A DNA stretch of 64,000 bases from positions 434,001 through 498,000 of the forward strand of contig NZ_SBIP01000003.1 of NCBI RefSeq assembly GCF_004053875.1. The letters are read 5' to 3'. The stretch comes from Neorhizobium lilium. GTDB lineage: Bacteria > Pseudomonadota > Alphaproteobacteria > Rhizobiales > Rhizobiaceae. The notes under the pieces are model-generated. The model did no database searches. It saw only the letters and a program-made list of their open reading frames with translations, and was not told the DNA's origin. Shown here one piece after another: positions 62,595 through 64,000 of the stretch; position 1 is the first letter of the stretch, and the number at the start of each line of letters is the position of its first letter. The position numbers were made by a program, and so were the translations under genes.

Positions 62595-63720
62595 GGCCCG
62601 CAAGCTGAAATACGACGAGGCCAATATACGCACGCTGACGGTCGAAGACCTCGACGCACTGGAGATCGGTGCCGGCATTCTCGGCACCGGCGGCGGCGGC
62701 AACCCCTATCAGGGCAAGCTTTTGGCGCTGGAAGCGATGAAGGCCGGCTACAAGATGAGAGTTCTTGCGACCGATCGGATCGAGTCGGATGCACTGTGCA
62801 TGTCGATCGGCGGTATCGGCGCGCCGGTGGTGGGGGTCGAGCGTTTGCGCGAGGGCCGTGAAGGCCTGCGCTGCCTGCGGGCGATGGAGGACCTGATCCG
62901 GTCGCCGATCGATGCCATGGTCTGCGAGGAGATTGGTGGCGCTAACGCCATCAATCCGCTTGTCACGGCAGCGCTTGCCGGCCTGCCGATGCTCGATTGC
63001 GACGGCATGGGACGCGCCTTTCCCGAAATGCAGATGACGACCTTCTCCATCTACGGCCACAGCTCCACGCCGTCGGTCATGTGCGACCTCCATGGCAATG
63101 CCGTGATCTTCAGCCATGCGGTTTCCGAGGTCTGGCACGAGCGCATGGCGCGTGCCTGTGTGGTGGCGCAAGGTGGAGGCGCCATGCTGGCGACGGCGCC
63201 GATGCAGGCACATTTCGTGCATCGTTACGGCATTCCCAAAAGCTATACCAAGGCAATTGCCATCGGCGAGGCGGTGATCAAGGCCCGCAAGGCGCAGGAG
63301 GATCCGATCGCGGCCGTCTGCGCGCTCGAACACGGCCGCCGCATCTTCAATGGCAAGATCACCGATCTGAAGCGCCATCTGCGTGGCGGTTTCGCGGTCG
63401 GCGACATGGAGCTGACCGGCTTCGACGATTGCGTTGGCCAGACCGCTTCGGTCGCAATCCAGAACGAATTCCTGATCTTCAGGCGCAACGGCAAGGTCGA
63501 GGTTTCCGTTCCCGACCTGATCGTGCTGCTCGATGTCGATACGGGCTATCCGATCACCACCGAGATGCTGCGCTACGGCCAGCGTGTCGCGGTGCTGGCG
63601 ATACCCTGCCACGATCTCCTGCGCAGCGCGCAGGCGCTCGAAGTCGTCGGCCCGAAAGCGTTCGGATATCCAGACATCACCTTTATGCCGCTGCCGTCCG
63701 CTGTGCGTGCGGCAGCCTAA
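62584..63720 (+). CDS. DUF917 family protein (possible S-methyl-thiohydantoin desulfurase family)
   Basis: A 378-residue cytoplasmic protein of the DUF917 family. Conserved parts are AGILGTGGGGNPYQGKLLAL, VCEEIGGANAINPLVTAALAGLPMLDCDGMGRAFPE and the C-terminal IPCHDLLRSAQALEVVGPKAFGYP. DUF917 genes often accompany HyuA-like genes. I recall that Pfam has renamed this domain after S-methyl thiohydantoin desulfurase, which would fit hydantoin-type ring chemistry; this needs checking. An alternative ATG is one codon downstream, closer to ideal spacing from GGGAGG. Confidence 0.88.
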   Translation: MMPEARKLKYDEANIRTLTVEDLDALEIGAGILGTGGGGNPYQGKLLALEAMKAGYKMRVLATDRIESDALCMSIGGIGAPVVGVERLREGREGLRCLRAMEDLIRSPIDAMVCEEIGGANAINPLVTAALAGLPMLDCDGMGRAFPEMQMTTFSIYGHSSTPSVMCDLHGNAVIFSHAVSEVWHERMARACVVAQGGGAMLATAPMQAHFVHRYGIPKSYTKAIAIGEAVIKARKAQEDPIAAVCALEHGRRIFNGKITDLKRHLRGGFAVGDMELTGFDDCVGQTASVAIQNEFLIFRRNGKVEVSVPDLIVLLDVDTGYPITTEMLRYGQRVAVLAIPCHDLLRSAQALEVVGPKAFGYPDITFMPLPSAVRAAA

Positions 63721-63730
63721 CCATAAATAA

Positions 63731-63745
63731 GCGGAGCGTTTCCGC
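63731..63745 (+). other. Small hairpin before the second binding-protein gene
   Basis: GCGGA-gcgtt-TCCGC starts 11 bases after the DUF917 stop. It may adjust expression of the downstream binding protein or protect the mRNA. Confidence 0.4.
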
Positions 63746-63764
63746 ATCAAAGAGAGGAACTTGC

Positions 63765-64000
63765 ATGAAAACCCATTTCCTGACCTCGCGCCTGGCCGCT
63801 CTCGCGCTCGGCACCGGCATGGCCTTGCTGATGAATTCCGCAACCGCGTCTGCGGCGGCCGACAAGGTATCCATCGCCGTCAACACGATGCAGATCTTCT
63901 CATCGCTCGATCCGGCCAAAGTCACGGATTACACGGGCTATATGGCGATCGTGAACATGTATGACGGCCTGACGACCGTCGGCCCGTCCGGCGAGATCAT
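63765..64000 (+). CDS. ABC transporter substrate-binding protein, family 5 (truncated by window end)
   Basis: The first 78 codons are visible. A long basic-hydrophobic signal peptide (MKTHFLTSRLAALALGTGM, then ALLMNSATASAA) is followed by VSIAVNTMQIFSSLDPAKVTDYTGYMAIVNMYDGLTTVGPSG. This is the start of a DppA/OppA-type family 5 binding protein. It completes the second importer. AGAGAGGAAC gives the ribosome site. The rest lies beyond the window. Confidence 0.88.
   Translation, partial: MKTHFLTSRLAALALGTGMALLMNSATASAAADKVSIAVNTMQIFSSLDPAKVTDYTGYMAIVNMYDGLTTVGPSGEI

Noticed and set aside
1..64000. CRISPR arrays, insertion sequences, prophage genes, plasmid or chromosome origin
   Set aside because: No regularly spaced direct repeats, transposase, integrase, structural phage genes, repABC or origin-like clusters were seen in any part of the window.

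Overview
The window is about 60% GC, gene-dense chromosomal DNA from an alphaproteobacterium, most likely a member of the Rhizobiaceae (Agrobacterium/Rhizobium/Ciceribacter-like). The support is the family content: a PodJ-type polarity factor, an OpgC-type glucan succinylase, DUF952-pyrD, a DUF2948-hisD-UPF0262-phosphatase-infA-maf-yacG run ending in tRNA-Phe, TIGR02186 next to a TauE permease, and palindromic repeats of the kind scattered through rhizobial intergenic DNA. I see no transposase, integrase, phage gene or CRISPR array. Genus placement is an inference.

Layout. 1-8.3 kb: a truncated NarL-type response regulator, DUF952-pyrD, a tight membrane operon (DUF6460, CAP lipoprotein, MATE exporter), a TPR-methyltransferase, a YitT permease, an Rrf2 regulator with an AhpD-like protein under a near-consensus promoter/operator, and an exported esterase. 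8.4-15.4 kb: the helicase and PdeM nuclease of the ligase-associated DNA repair set, a ClC channel with CBS domains, TIGR02186 and TauE. 15.7-19.6 kb: podJ. 20-25.7 kb: a beta-oxidation operon (acyl-CoA dehydrogenase, thiolase, FadB-type protein) whose two internal spacers are filled with palindromic repeat elements. 25.9-32.7 kb: opgC, a transporter-histidine kinase-receiver fusion, mscL and an aminotransferase. 32.9-38.7 kb: a surface-polysaccharide islet (galE, a secreted deacetylase, two glycosyltransferases, a flippase) that becomes AT-rich and stops at tRNA-Thr(GGT). 39.2-46.0 kb: housekeeping genes from murA to yacG and tRNA-Phe(GAA).

46.4-64 kb is the most distinctive part. Two complete oligopeptide-type ABC importers, each with permease, permease, fused double ATPase and binding protein, lie on either side of a MalT-like (LAL) LuxR regulator. 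The first is preceded by a LysR regulator and carries a class A serine-hydrolase fold protein without a signal peptide plus an AbgB-like M20 amidohydrolase. The second carries a HyuA-like (thio)hydantoinase/oxoprolinase subunit and a DUF917 protein, with no HyuB. Together they look like a catabolic locus that imports peptide-like or cyclic amide compounds and opens them in the cytoplasm. The substrate cannot be read from the sequence. This locus is the best candidate here for an undescribed system.

Regulatory DNA is rich: Rrf2-type and other dyads, a large hairpin before tauE, hairpins between operon genes, and several convincing terminators.
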